From the NCBI GenBank assembly GCA_964606085.1, contig CAZSFD010000001.1, positions 1 to 64,000 of the forward strand: a stretch of 64,000 nucleotides of DNA, read 5' to 3'. The notes under the pieces are model-generated. The model worked only from the letters and a program-made list of their open reading frames with translations. It had not been told where the DNA came from and searched no databases. The DNA is from CAIQJJ01 sp964606085. Its GTDB lineage: Bacteria; Chloroflexota; Anaerolineae; Anaerolineales; UBA4823. The position numbers and the translations under genes are program-made. This document shows positions 43,950-52,411 of the stretch, piece by piece. The stretch's first letter is position 1. Every line of letters starts with the position of its first letter.

Positions 43950-44105
43950 CCAACGACAAGCGCGAACCTTCACAACTTCTTCGCAACCTCTTTATCACCG
44001 CGTTACACCCCCTTTTTATACTTGGGTCAAGTTGGTGAACGGTACACACCAACCGCGAGCCAAATGCTCGATCATATAACCCACTGATTCAAAGGAGTGT
44101 AACCC

Positions 44106-44915
44106 ATGAAAAAGACAATTGTTCTCGGTACCATTTTCCTGGCGCTGGTCGTCACCGTTGTTGCGGCGTTCAGCCTGACCGGGCGTGCCTTCGCCCAGGC
44201 GGCCACCCCCACCGCCACGCCAGAAGATCAAACCACCCTTCCCCCCGATGGCTTCAGGCGGGGAGGCCGCCACGGCGACCCACTGCGCACGTACCAGTTC
44301 GCCGCCGAAGCCGAAGCCTTTGGCCTGACCACCGAAGCGCTGCAAGCGCTCTATGATGAGGGAAAAAGCCTGCAAGACCTCGCCATCGAGCAAAACCTGA
44401 GCATGGCCGACTTTGAAGCCAGGCTGAATGCCGCCCGCCAGGCTGCCCTCGCACAGGCGGTGGCCGATGGGGCAATCACCCAGGAGCAGGCCGACGCCTT
44501 CGCCGCCCGCCAGCAAGCAGGCCGCCCGGCCCGCCCTGACCAGGCCGTTGACGACAACCCCCTGCACACCTACCTGCAAACCGCCCTTGCCGATGCCTTC
44601 GGCCTGAGCGTGGAGGCACTGGACGCCCTCGAAGCCGACGGCAAAACCCTCAAAGACCTCGCCATCGAGCAAGACCTGACCGTGGCCGACTTCCAGGCCA
44701 AAATGGAAAGCGCTCACCAGGCAGCCCTCGACCAGGCGGTTGCCGATGGCATCATCACCCAGGAACAGGCCGATGCGATGAAAGACCACCGCGCCATGCG
44801 CCCCGGCGAAATGGGACATGGCGGGAAAGGCCACCGTGGCGGCGGCCCTGGCAGAATGCCCGGCGGCGAATTAGAAAACGCTCCTGCCGAGGGAAAGTTT
44901 GCCCCTCCCCAGTAG
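44106..44915 (+). CDS. Secreted protein with two DUF2680-like repeats
   Basis: A 269-residue exported protein: signal peptide ending near AFA (residue 30), a short Thr/Pro stretch, then two helical repeats of about 73 residues that align closely. The first reads FGLTTEALQALYDEGKSLQD and the second FGLSVEALDALEADGKTLKD; both continue LAIEQ(N/D)L, then QAALxQAVADGxITQEQADA. This is the pattern of the YckD/DUF2680 family, whose function is unknown. The C-terminal tail is Gly/His/Pro-rich (HGGKGHRGGGPGRMPGG) and might bind metal. AAAGGAG precedes the start. It stands alone between the cellulase and a small gene. Confidence 0.8.
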   Translation: MKKTIVLGTIFLALVVTVVAAFSLTGRAFAQAATPTATPEDQTTLPPDGFRRGGRHGDPLRTYQFAAEAEAFGLTTEALQALYDEGKSLQDLAIEQNLSMADFEARLNAARQAALAQAVADGAITQEQADAFAARQQAGRPARPDQAVDDNPLHTYLQTALADAFGLSVEALDALEADGKTLKDLAIEQDLTVADFQAKMESAHQAALDQAVADGIITQEQADAMKDHRAMRPGEMGHGGKGHRGGGPGRMPGGELENAPAEGKFAPPQ

Positions 44916-45028
44916 GGTTGCTAAACCACCCCCCGGCATATTGTTGAGCATGGCCGAAAATGCTATCCTTTGTGCAGGAATAATCCAAGTGATAGCTTGG
45001 CAAAGCACCGCAGCCAAAGGAGGTCGCC

Positions 45029-45247
45029 ATGTCAACCCTGGAAATTTTGGGAACCGTTTATCAAGTTGAACAACGTGGACAATATCAAAGCGAAGAAGAA
45101 CAGGGAGTTCTTGCCCGTCCGCTCAACACGCCAGCGCAAAGCCTGGTTCGCCGCGTGGGCGAAAACCTGATCCGCCTGGGCGCAAAGCTCACCGGGCAGC
45201 CCGAACAAACGCTCCCCCTGCACAAAGCGCAAATGTCCACCCGCTAA
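45029..45247 (+). CDS. Small protein of unknown function
   Basis: A 72-residue protein not recognised. It begins MSTLEILGTVYQVEQRGQYQ and has a basic, helical middle (SLVRRVGENLIRLGAKLTG). There is no signal peptide or membrane segment. A very good ribosome site (AAAGGAGG, spacer 5) and a strong terminator right after the stop support it as a real single-gene unit. Confidence 0.65.
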   Translation: MSTLEILGTVYQVEQRGQYQSEEEQGVLARPLNTPAQSLVRRVGENLIRLGAKLTGQPEQTLPLHKAQMSTR

Positions 45248-45267
45248 ACGTACCCCCAGCACAAAGA

Positions 45268-45295
45268 AAAGCCTGCCAGTTTGCTGGCAGGCTTT
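45268..45295 (+). terminator. Rho-independent terminator
   Basis: AAAGCCTGCCAG and CTGGCAGGCTTT pair over 12 bases with loop TTTG, followed by further Ts. It ends the small gene at 45247 and could also serve the convergent kinase gene ending at 45309. Confidence 0.9.
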
Positions 45296-45308
45296 TTCGC
45301 GCAAGGTT

Positions 45309-45689
45309 TCAAAACAGCTTCTCCCACAACAGTGGCCCCATAATCAACAAACCCACCACCGCCGAAGCGCCGGCGGCGATCAGCACCGCCGCCGCGCCGA
45401 CATCTTTGCCCACCTTTGCCAAAGGATGATGGTGTGGGCTGGCTAAATCTACCACCGCTTCGAGGGCCGTGTTGAGAAATTCGGCCATCCACACCAGGGC
45501 AATCGCCAGCACGATGACCGCCCACTCCCAACGGTTGAGGCCCAACCATAGCCCCATGGCCATCACGCTCACGCTGGCAACGGTGTGAATCCAGGCGTTG
45601 CGCTCATGGCGGACAACATACCACCAGCCAGAAAACGCGTAGCCGAAGGATCGAATGCGGGATTGGATGAAGTGGCGGATGCGAGACAT
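45309..45689 (-). CDS. Diacylglycerol kinase / undecaprenol kinase family protein
   Basis: A 126-residue integral membrane lipid kinase of the DgkA family. It starts MSRIRHFIQSRIRSFGYAFS, then WYVVRHERNAWIHTVASV, and three membrane helices. The catalytic signature is WMAEFLNTALEAVVDLASP, followed by LAKVGKDVGAAAVLIAA. In Gram-positive-like and Chloroflexota genomes this form usually phosphorylates undecaprenol for lipid-carrier recycling. Starting at 45689 gives the family length; the frame stays open upstream but overlaps ybeY. No clear ribosome site. Order pgpH-ybeY-dgkA is the common conserved order. Confidence 0.88.
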   Translation of the reverse strand: MSRIRHFIQSRIRSFGYAFSGWWYVVRHERNAWIHTVASVSVMAMGLWLGLNRWEWAVIVLAIALVWMAEFLNTALEAVVDLASPHHHPLAKVGKDVGAAAVLIAAGASAVVGLLIMGPLLWEKLF

Positions 45690-45698
45690 ACAACGGGC

Positions 45699-45720
45699 AG
45701 GGCAAAATGAATTTCGCCCT
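45699..45720. repeat. Palindromic repeat, AGGGCAAAAT family, copy 1
   Basis: AGGGCAAAAT (45699-45708) and ATTTCGCCCT (45711-45720) are complementary except at one position. On the minus strand this is GTAGGGCGAAAT...; it supplies the TAG stop of ybeY. A related copy is at 49313-49338. Confidence 0.7.
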
Positions 45721-46168
45721 ACGCGGGCAAGTGAGCGTTGCAGCCAATAGCGGCCAAAATTTGTTCTTGAGCAGCCCACATTGCGGCCTTTTCGTCTTCC
45801 TCGGCGTGATCGTGGCCGAGCAGGTGCAGCACGCCGTGGATGGTGAGCAATTGCAGTTCGTCGGTAAGCGTGTGGCCGGCGGCGGCCGCCTGGGCTTCGG
45901 CACGCGCCACCGACAGGATCACGTCGCCGAGGTAGGGCTGGCCGGTATCGGGGTCGGTTTCGCCATCGGGGAAGGAGAGGACATCGGTGGGGGCGTCTAT
46001 TTGGCGGAACCGGCGATTGAGGTCGTGCAGTTGGGCGTCATCGGTCAACACGAGCGACAGGTCGCCATCAGTTGCGCCGGTGACGTGCTGCAAGGCGGCT
46101 TCGGCAGCGCGTTGCAGCGCATCTACCGGTAGATTAGAGAAGACCGGGTCAATTTGCAGGTGGATCAT
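45719..46168 (-). CDS. ybeY: rRNA maturation endonuclease YbeY
   Basis: A 149-residue zinc-dependent endoribonuclease needed for 16S rRNA 3' end processing and ribosome quality control. The signature HGVLHLLGHDH gives the three zinc-binding His. Also typical are LVLTDDAQLHDLNRRFRQID, TDVLSFP and LGDVILSV. The start at 46168 is inside the end of pgpH (20-base overlap), and the gene precedes dgkA, the usual order. The stop codon comes from a palindromic repeat. Confidence 0.94.
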   Translation of the reverse strand: MIHLQIDPVFSNLPVDALQRAAEAALQHVTGATDGDLSLVLTDDAQLHDLNRRFRQIDAPTDVLSFPDGETDPDTGQPYLGDVILSVARAEAQAAAAGHTLTDELQLLTIHGVLHLLGHDHAEEDEKAAMWAAQEQILAAIGCNAHLPA

Positions 46169-48254
46169 GGGGTGTTGGGGGTGGCTTTTCGAGGGTGGGA
46201 TATTGCAGGCGAGGGTGATATATGCCGCGCAAACTGGCAACAAAGGCTTCTACCACCGCCTGGAGATCGTGCAGGGTCAGGTCGGTATCATCGAGCTGGC
46301 CGCCTTTAACGCGGGCATCTATAACGCCGCGAATGGCTTCGCGCAGGGCATCTTCATCTTTGGGGCGGTCGGCGCGCACACGCGCTTCGCAGCCATCGGC
46401 CAGCATCATCAGGGCGGTCTCGCGCGATTGCGGGCGCGGGCCGGGATAGTGAAACACCGCTTCATCCACCTGGCTCGCATCGCCGCCAGCCTGTTCGACA
46501 GCCTGTGCGTACTGGTAACGCGTCATCATCGTGCCATGATGTTCTGCAATAAAACCCTGGATCGGCCTGGGCAGGCGATATTTGCGGGCCAATTCCAGGC
46601 CATCGGGAACGTGCTGGATGATCGTCGCCGCGACCACGGCGGCATCCAGGTGATGATGCGGATTCAACTCGCTCCCCAACTGGTTTTCGATGAAAAAGAC
46701 CGGGTTCATGGCCTTGCCAGCGTCGTGATACATCCCGCCAACCCGCGTCAACAAGGTGTTCGCGCCGATGCGTTCGGCGGCGTGTTCGGCCAACGTGGCC
46801 ACCTGCAAGCTGTGTTGGTAGGTTCCCGGAGCGTTTTGCAGGATGAATTGCAAGAGTGGATGATCGGGGCGAGAGAGTTCGATCAGTTGCAGCGGCGTCA
46901 CCCGGCCCAACGGCTGCGCCAGGATATATTGCAGCAAGATGGCGCTGCCCGCCGAGAAAATGCCATTGGCTGCCGAAGATAATGCCAACGTGCCCAGCCC
47001 AAGCCAATCGGTAACCGCCTGCGGCAAACGATACGCGCCGATCACCAGCACACCCGCCAGGGCAATGGCAACGCCGGCCCAAAAGAACATGGTCAAACGC
47101 TGGGCGCGGCGCAACACGAGGATGCCAAACAAGCTGCCAACGGCATAGAACAAGGTCAATTCCAACCCATTGGGCAGACCAAACGCAACCATCACCGCCA
47201 AGGGTAAGCTGAGCGCAATGCCCAATTCCGAACCAAACAAGGCCGCAGCAGTCAAACTGAAGGCCGCCAGGGGAAACAGATAAGGCAGCACGGTATGTCC
47301 CGCAACCGTCACCCGTGCGCCAAACAAAAACAGCAGCAACAACATAACCACCAAGACCAGGGCGCGTAAATCGAGCAGGTATTCGGGATAGCGGCGCAAG
47401 TAAAGGATAAACAGGCCCATCATCACCGCGGTCAGCATGGCTGCGCCGACAATATCCTGCCAGGTATCTGGCGACTCGACCAGGTTGAACGCTTGCAGGG
47501 CTTCCACGTCTTCAGCAGTGATGACCTGGCCGCGTTGCACGATCACTTCATCGGCAACGAACGAGCGGTAGAGCGGCACGACCTGTTCGCGGGCAGCTTG
47601 AACGGCGGCGTCAGTACGTTCGGGGTCATAAAAACTATTCGGAACAATGAACGCCGAAACCAACGCCACCACCGTGTCAGCCTGCTCATCGGAGAGCGAG
47701 AGGCTGACCAACGAAAGCAGGCCACGCCGAGCGTTTTCCAGGTCTTCGGGGCGAATAGTTTCGCGCATGGCCTGTTCCAGCACTACCAGCGCTTCTTGCT
47801 GAACGGTTTGCCAGCGGGCGTCCGAAAGTTGCAGGATGGCCGCCGCGGTATCTTGTGACAGGCGAATATCATCCAGCGCGGCCAGGTCGGTCAGTTTTTG
47901 TTCGAGCGTGGCATAAATATCCGCGCGCACGGTGGCGATATAAGCCAATGTGGCCTGCAACAGCTCGAGGCGAACACGCCCCACCCCGGGGTCTGGCGTG
48001 GTGTATACCGGCTGCACCTGGCGGATGATTTCTTCACGTTGGCGGTTGGTCAGGATCGTACTTTGAAACGTATCGCTATACGGCGCCAGTACATCACGCG
48101 GCGCAACCTGGCCGGCAACCAGCAGAGCATCTTCTGAACGCAAAAGGAACGGGGCAATCAGCGACAGAAAGATCAGGCTGCCTGTAGCGAGGAAGAGCAA
48201 GCTCAAAAACAGCGGCCTGGGTGCGACACGAAATTTCGGCAGCGCGGGAGGCAT
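46149..48254 (-). CDS. 7TM-HD domain phosphodiesterase, PgpH type
   Basis: A 701-residue membrane protein of the 7TMR-HDED/HDIG family. After one N-terminal helix there is a ~240-residue extracytoplasmic region (7TMR-HDED), then about seven membrane helices (from LTAVMMGLFILYLRRY on), and a cytoplasmic HD domain with PGTYQHSLQVATLAEHAAERI, GGMYHDAGKAMNP and IQHVPDG. Proteins of this type hydrolyse cyclic di-AMP. No c-di-AMP synthase gene is seen here. It overlaps ybeY by 20 bases and follows the YqeY-type gene at 48268 after 13 bases, making a dense unit. No clear ribosome site precedes ATG 48254. Confidence 0.92.
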   Translation of the reverse strand: MPPALPKFRVAPRPLFLSLLFLATGSLIFLSLIAPFLLRSEDALLVAGQVAPRDVLAPYSDTFQSTILTNRQREEIIRQVQPVYTTPDPGVGRVRLELLQATLAYIATVRADIYATLEQKLTDLAALDDIRLSQDTAAAILQLSDARWQTVQQEALVVLEQAMRETIRPEDLENARRGLLSLVSLSLSDEQADTVVALVSAFIVPNSFYDPERTDAAVQAAREQVVPLYRSFVADEVIVQRGQVITAEDVEALQAFNLVESPDTWQDIVGAAMLTAVMMGLFILYLRRYPEYLLDLRALVLVVMLLLLFLFGARVTVAGHTVLPYLFPLAAFSLTAAALFGSELGIALSLPLAVMVAFGLPNGLELTLFYAVGSLFGILVLRRAQRLTMFFWAGVAIALAGVLVIGAYRLPQAVTDWLGLGTLALSSAANGIFSAGSAILLQYILAQPLGRVTPLQLIELSRPDHPLLQFILQNAPGTYQHSLQVATLAEHAAERIGANTLLTRVGGMYHDAGKAMNPVFFIENQLGSELNPHHHLDAAVVAATIIQHVPDGLELARKYRLPRPIQGFIAEHHGTMMTRYQYAQAVEQAGGDASQVDEAVFHYPGPRPQSRETALMMLADGCEARVRADRPKDEDALREAIRGVIDARVKGGQLDDTDLTLHDLQAVVEAFVASLRGIYHPRLQYPTLEKPPPTPHDPPAN

Positions 48255-48267
48255 AGGGTTACGACGG

Positions 48268-48717
48268 TCAGCCCGCCAGGAGTTTCTGCACGGCCTGGCT
48301 GACCATGTTTCCCGCGGCGCGCCCCTGGATGCGCGGCATCAGCACCTTCATCACCGCGCCCATCTCTTTCGGCGAGGTGGCGCCTACTTCGGCAACAGCC
48401 TGGCGTGCGAGCATTTCCAGTTCATCGGCAGAAAGCTGTTTTGGCAAAAATCCTTCCAGGACGCCGATTTCAGCCTCGGCGGCAGCGATCAGGTCGGAGC
48501 GGTGGAGTTTTTCGGCATCGGCAATGGCTTCACGGCGGGCCTTGATTTCTTTCTGGATCAGCGCGTGGACGGCGGCTTCATCAATCACCGTCCCTTTTTT
48601 CTCCGCTTCGGCCAGTTTGATGGCCGCGATCACCATGCGGATGGTGCTTTTGCGCAGGTCGTCGCCGGCGCGCAGGGCATCTTTGAGAGCAAGTTCGAGA
48701 TCAGCTTTGGTGGTCAT
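48268..48717 (-). CDS. yqeY: GatB/YqeY-domain protein
   Basis: A 149-residue helical protein of the YqeY family, related to the tail domain of GatB. It has the typical start LELALKDALRAGDDLRKSTIRMVI and KEIKARREAIADAEKL, GFLPKQLSADELEML, and the C-terminus GRAAGNMVSQAVQKLL. The family is often next to rpsU or in housekeeping units; its role is unclear, possibly linked to aminoacyl-tRNA quality. It has AAGGA upstream and precedes pgpH on the same strand. Confidence 0.92.
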   Translation of the reverse strand: MTTKADLELALKDALRAGDDLRKSTIRMVIAAIKLAEAEKKGTVIDEAAVHALIQKEIKARREAIADAEKLHRSDLIAAAEAEIGVLEGFLPKQLSADELEMLARQAVAEVGATSPKEMGAVMKVLMPRIQGRAAGNMVSQAVQKLLAG

Positions 48718-48732
48718 GGGAACATTCCTTGT

Positions 48733-49296
48733 TTATAGGGCAAAAACGTCTGCCACCGCCACGGTCAGGCCAGGCAGCAGGGATTCGTCTGTGAGAGTGT
48801 CGGCGGCAGTGAAGCGTTCGACCTGGGTGAGCGAGCTGTAGGCGAAGATGCTCTGCGAGACGGGGTCAGCCACCCACACCCGCAGCACACCAGCCTCGAA
48901 ATAATCTTGCAGTTTGCGCATCACCTCGCTCCAGCGGTCTTCGGGCGAAAGCACTTCCGCCACCAGTTCAGGAGCCACATCCAAAAAACCCGTGGATTGG
49001 CGCTGGGCGTAGCGTTCGTTGGAGATGTACAGCACATCGGCGGCACGGATGGTATCGGGGTTGCGGCGGATGTAGATGCCGACTTCGCCTACCATCGCCT
49101 GGCCGCGGCGGTTTTTGCGGCAAAAGGCCTTGAGTTCTGCGAACAAATTGCCCTCAATGATACCGTGTGTACTTCCTGTTGGACTCATCGTAATCACTTC
49201 TCCTTCAATCAACTCACAGCGCCCGCGCTCGGTCATGCCAAACAGTTCGTCGCCGCTGATCAGTTTTTGTTCAAGGGTTATTTCCGCCAGAACCAT
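48733..49296 (-). CDS. Uma2-family (DUF820) putative nuclease
   Basis: A 187-residue protein of the Uma2/DUF820 family, PD-(D/E)XK-like fold, highly expanded in Chloroflexota and cyanobacteria, function unknown. Visible: LIEGEVITMSPTGSTHGIIE, VGEVGIYIRRNPDTIRAADV with the candidate catalytic Asp, PELVAEVLSPEDRW (Glu) and LQDYFEAGVLRVWVADP. ATG 49296 has AAAGGA eight bases upstream; the frame is open for another 138 codons, but that part is antisense to uvrC. It is divergent from uvrC with a palindromic repeat between the two starts. Confidence 0.9.
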   Translation of the reverse strand: MVLAEITLEQKLISGDELFGMTERGRCELIEGEVITMSPTGSTHGIIEGNLFAELKAFCRKNRRGQAMVGEVGIYIRRNPDTIRAADVLYISNERYAQRQSTGFLDVAPELVAEVLSPEDRWSEVMRKLQDYFEAGVLRVWVADPVSQSIFAYSSLTQVERFTAADTLTDESLLPGLTVAVADVFAL

Positions 49297-49312
49297 AGAT
49301 GCCGTCCTTTCC

Positions 49313-49338
49313 GTAGGGCAAAATTCGTTTTGCCCTAC
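49313..49338. repeat. Palindromic repeat, AGGGCAAAA family, copy 2
   Basis: GTAGGGCAAAA (49313-49323) and TTTTGCCCTAC (49328-49338) pair perfectly around a TTCG loop. It lies between the divergent starts of the Uma2 gene and uvrC, so it cannot be a terminator of either. It matches the copy at 45699-45720. Confidence 0.8.
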
Positions 49339-49370
49339 AAATAGAGCTAAAAAGATTATACCGCGCCGCA

Positions 49371-49379
49371 TGATAGAAT
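49371..49379 (+). promoter_or_regulatory. Extended -10 promoter of uvrC, probably leaderless
   Basis: TGATAGAAT ends seven bases before the uvrC ATG at 49387. There is no ribosome site between them. Confidence 0.6.
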
Positions 49380-49386
49380 CCTCGCC

Positions 49387-51252
49387 ATGCCCATTTCCGA
49401 ACACATCCAGAGCCTGCTCGATTCGCTGCCCACCAAACCCGGCTGCTACCTGATGAAAAACGCCGAGGGCGCGATCATCTACGTCGGCAAGGCGGTCAAT
49501 TTGCGCAACCGGGTGCGCTCCTACTTCCACAGCAACCAGCCCGATGCCAAAACGCGCCAGCTCGTGCGCCGCATCGCCGATATTGAATGGATTGTGGTCG
49601 GCTCGGAACTGGAAGCGCTGATTTTGGAGATGAACCTGATCAAGCGCCACCGTCCGCAGTACAACATCCGCATGAAGGACGACAAGCGCTACCCCTACAT
49701 CAAGGTTCATTGGGGCGAGGCGTACCCCAAGGTGACCGTCACCCGCCAGATTATCGAGGACGGCTCACGTTATTATGGCCCTTACACCGGAGCCTGGGCA
49801 GTCTACCAAACGCTCGACATCCTGCGACGCGTCTTCCCCTATCTCACCTGCGACCGCGCAATCACCGGGCAAGACAGCCGCGCCTGCCTCTACTACGACA
49901 TCAAGCTGTGCATTGCCCCCTGCATTGGCGCGGTCAACCAGGCGCAATACCGCCAGATGATTGACGACCTGTGCAAATTCCTCGAAGGCCATTCCGAAGG
50001 CATCATGGGGCGTATCCAAACCGAGATGGCCCAGGCCGCCGAAGATTTGCGCTTCGAGAAAGCCGCCGCCCTGCGCGACCAACTGCGCGCCTTGCAGCAG
50101 ATCGTGGCCCGCCAGAAAGTGGTCTTCTCGCCCGATTACGTGGATTCGGATGTGATTGCCATGGCACGTTCCAACGGCGAAGCCTGCGTGCAGGTTTTCT
50201 TCATTCGCGGCGGCAAATTGATCGGGCGTGAATACTTCGTGATGGAAGGGGCCGACGAAACGCCCGACGCCGCCGTGCTGGGCGAGTTCCTCAAGCAGTT
50301 CTACGACGAAACCCCCACCGTCCCCGGCCAACTGCTGCTGCCCACCGAAATGGAAATCGAAGAGTCGGTTGTGATCAATAGCTGGCTCAACACCCGCCGC
50401 GGCGATAAGGTGGAAATCCGCGTCCCCCACGACGGCCAACAATCCGAACTGGTGCAGATGGCCGCCGAAAACGCCGCCGAAACCCTGGCCGCCCTCAAAG
50501 CACGCTGGGAAAACGACACCCACCGCCAGGAACAGGCCCTGCAAGACCTTCAAGAAGCGCTTGCCCTCCACGGCCCGCCCAACCGCATCGAATGTTACGA
50601 CATCTCCAACACACAGGGCGTGCTGGCGGTGGGCAGTATGGTCGTTTTCGAGCAGGGCGCGCCCAAGAAGGGCCACTATCGCAAATTCAACATCCGCACC
50701 GTGCAGGGGCCAAATGACTTCGAGAGCATGGAAGAAGTACTGCGCCGCCGTTTTGGCCGTTGGAAGCTGTTACAGGATGCGGAATCGCACCATCATAAGA
50801 AGCCCGACGCCTCCTTCCAACGCCTGCCCGATTTGCTGATCGTAGATGGCGGCAAAGGACAGCTCGCCCGGGCGGTGAAGGTGCTGGAAGAATATGGCCT
50901 GACCGAGGCCGTACCGGTAGTGGGCCTGGCCAAGCAAGAAGAGGAACTCTTCCTGCCGCACCGCCCCGATTCGATTCTGCTGCCGCGCACCTCGCAGGGG
51001 CTATACCTCATCCAGCGCGTGCGCGACGAAGCCCACCGCTTCGCCATCACCGCTCACCGCGCCCGGCGCGACAAGCAGGGCGTGGCCTCCAGGCTCGATG
51101 CCATCCCCGGCATCGGCCCCAAGCGCCGCAAAGCCCTGCTGGTGCATTTTGGCGATTTCGAGGCCATCCGCAAAGCCTCGCTGGATGAATTGCAAGAAGT
51201 GGAAGGTATCAGCCAGGCAGTGGCAGAGGCGATTAAGGCGCATTTGGCGTAA
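49387..51252 (+). CDS. uvrC: Excinuclease ABC subunit C
   Basis: The nuclease subunit of nucleotide excision repair: it cuts the damaged strand on both sides once UvrAB has marked the lesion. At 621 residues it is full length. The N-terminal GIY-YIG nuclease shows KPGCYLMKNAEGAIIYVGKA and RVRSYF; the UVR motif follows near 200; the C-terminal RNase H-like nuclease shows CYDISNTQGVLAVGSMVVFE and LIVDGGKGQLARAV; the end has helix-hairpin-helix IPGIGPKRRKALL. It is preceded by a likely leaderless promoter and followed by the MNT/HEPN pair on the same strand. Confidence 0.97.
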   Translation: MPISEHIQSLLDSLPTKPGCYLMKNAEGAIIYVGKAVNLRNRVRSYFHSNQPDAKTRQLVRRIADIEWIVVGSELEALILEMNLIKRHRPQYNIRMKDDKRYPYIKVHWGEAYPKVTVTRQIIEDGSRYYGPYTGAWAVYQTLDILRRVFPYLTCDRAITGQDSRACLYYDIKLCIAPCIGAVNQAQYRQMIDDLCKFLEGHSEGIMGRIQTEMAQAAEDLRFEKAAALRDQLRALQQIVARQKVVFSPDYVDSDVIAMARSNGEACVQVFFIRGGKLIGREYFVMEGADETPDAAVLGEFLKQFYDETPTVPGQLLLPTEMEIEESVVINSWLNTRRGDKVEIRVPHDGQQSELVQMAAENAAETLAALKARWENDTHRQEQALQDLQEALALHGPPNRIECYDISNTQGVLAVGSMVVFEQGAPKKGHYRKFNIRTVQGPNDFESMEEVLRRRFGRWKLLQDAESHHHKKPDASFQRLPDLLIVDGGKGQLARAVKVLEEYGLTEAVPVVGLAKQEEELFLPHRPDSILLPRTSQGLYLIQRVRDEAHRFAITAHRARRDKQGVASRLDAIPGIGPKRRKALLVHFGDFEAIRKASLDELQEVEGISQAVAEAIKAHLA

Positions 51253-51267
51253 GTGACGCGAGTGGCG

Positions 51268-51275
51268 TGTATAAT
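51268..51275 (+). promoter_or_regulatory. Promoter -10 box of the MNT gene, probably leaderless
   Basis: TGTATAAT, with a perfect TATAAT at 51270-51275, stands six bases before the ATG at 51282. No ribosome site is visible. Confidence 0.6.
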
Positions 51276-51281
51276 CTTTGT

Positions 51282-51641
51282 ATGGATACATCCTTAGCCG
51301 TTCCCACGATTGATCATCGTCAGCGAATACCCATGTCAATTATTCGCGAAGTGGTGCGACGTATTGCCGATGAGTTTCATCCCCAGAAAATTATCCTTTT
51401 CGGCTCGTATGCCTATGGCCATCCCAAGCCCGAAAGTGACGTGGATTTACTGGTGGTGATGGAAACAACCCAAGAAATCCGGCAGGCAATTCAAATTCGC
51501 CAGCATATCAACCCGTTGTTTGGCATGGATATTTTGGTGTACACGCCAGATACACTGAAGCAACGTATCTTATGGGGCGATTCGTTTTTGAAGGAAATCA
51601 CACAGAAAGGGAAGATTTTATATGAATCCGCTGACGCTTGA
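51282..51641 (+). CDS. MNT-type minimal nucleotidyltransferase (antitoxin)
   Basis: A 119-residue protein with the polymerase-beta-like nucleotidyltransferase motif IILFGSYAYGHPKPESDVDL followed by LVVME, including the GS and DxD residues. It overlaps the HEPN-domain gene by 20 bases. In known HEPN/MNT pairs the MNT enzyme transfers AMP to the HEPN toxin and so blocks it. Starting at ATG 51282 places it six bases after a TATAAT box; an in-frame ATG at 51267 is the alternative. Confidence 0.88.
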   Translation: MDTSLAVPTIDHRQRIPMSIIREVVRRIADEFHPQKIILFGSYAYGHPKPESDVDLLVVMETTQEIRQAIQIRQHINPLFGMDILVYTPDTLKQRILWGDSFLKEITQKGKILYESADA

Positions 51642-52005
51642 ATGGGTGGAAAAAGCGGAAAATGATTTTGCTACCGCCCGGCGAGAGTTGCGAGTGCGCG
51701 CTGCTCCAAACTACGATGATGTCTGCTTCCATGCACAACAAATGGCGGAGAAATACCTCAAAGGTTTCCTGCAAGAAAATTACATTGCTATCCCAAAGAC
51801 ACACAGTCTGGCAGAGTTGTTGGCGTTGTGCCTGAAACTGGATGCTTCGTTTACCCTCATTCAAGCAGATTTGAATGCGCTGGAAGGTTACGCCGTTCGA
51901 TTTCGTTACCCCGGTCGAACGGCGGCCAAAGGAGATGCAAAGGCGGCTTTCAAGTCAGCAGAAATTATCCGCAATTTTCTACGTTCTAAGCTGGGGTTAC
52001 CTTAA
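51622..52005 (+). CDS. HEPN-domain protein (putative RNase toxin)
   Basis: A 127-residue four-helix protein with the HEPN pattern: WVEKAENDFATARREL, CFHAQQMAEKYLKGFL, PKTHSLAELLALC and an Arg/Tyr-rich stretch YAVRFRYPGR. In this family the Rx4-6H motif forms an RNase site; here no perfect RxxxxH is evident, although several Arg/His candidates exist, so activity is uncertain. AAGGGAAG precedes the start inside the MNT gene. The pair is most simply a HEPN/MNT toxin-antitoxin module. Confidence 0.88.
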   Translation: MNPLTLEWVEKAENDFATARRELRVRAAPNYDDVCFHAQQMAEKYLKGFLQENYIAIPKTHSLAELLALCLKLDASFTLIQADLNALEGYAVRFRYPGRTAAKGDAKAAFKSAEIIRNFLRSKLGLP

Positions 52006-52024
52006 CTCTTTACTCGTCAAAACT

Positions 52025-52411
52025 TTAAGAAGAATCTTCGTCCGGCGGTTCGACGTAGTTAGCCACCTGGCGCACGAAATTGTTGAGATTGACCGGTTTG
52101 GTCATGTAGCCATTGACCCCCGCTTCGATGGCGCGAATTTTATCTTGTGGGGTGGAGCGTACCGTGAGGGCGACAATGGGGATTTCCTGAGTCTGTGGGT
52201 CACGCTTCAAATGTTCGGCAGCCGTCCACCCGTCCATTTCAGGCATCGCCAAATCCATCAAGATCAAATTGGGCTGCTCGCGTCCGGCCATTTCGAGCGC
52301 TTCCAGGCCATTGTGGGCATGCAGCACGCGATAGCCGGCTCGCTGTAAAACATAGGTGAACAAATCCATATTATCGGAATCGTCTTCGACCAGGAGAATT
52401 TTGGCGCTCAT
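52025..52411 (-). CDS. Stand-alone response-regulator receiver protein
   Basis: A 128-residue CheY-like receiver with no output domain: ILLVEDDSDNMDLF (acidic pair), the phosphoacceptor Asp in LILMDLAMPEMDG, Thr in VALTVRS, and Lys in YMTKPVN. Its ATG overlaps the TGA of the molybdopterin enzyme gene (ATGA), so the two are translationally coupled. That pairing is unusual. Partner kinase not visible; those at 3800 and 15724 carry their own receivers. Confidence 0.93.
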   Translation of the reverse strand: MSAKILLVEDDSDNMDLFTYVLQRAGYRVLHAHNGLEALEMAGREQPNLILMDLAMPEMDGWTAAEHLKRDPQTQEIPIVALTVRSTPQDKIRAIEAGVNGYMTKPVNLNNFVRQVANYVEPPDEDSS

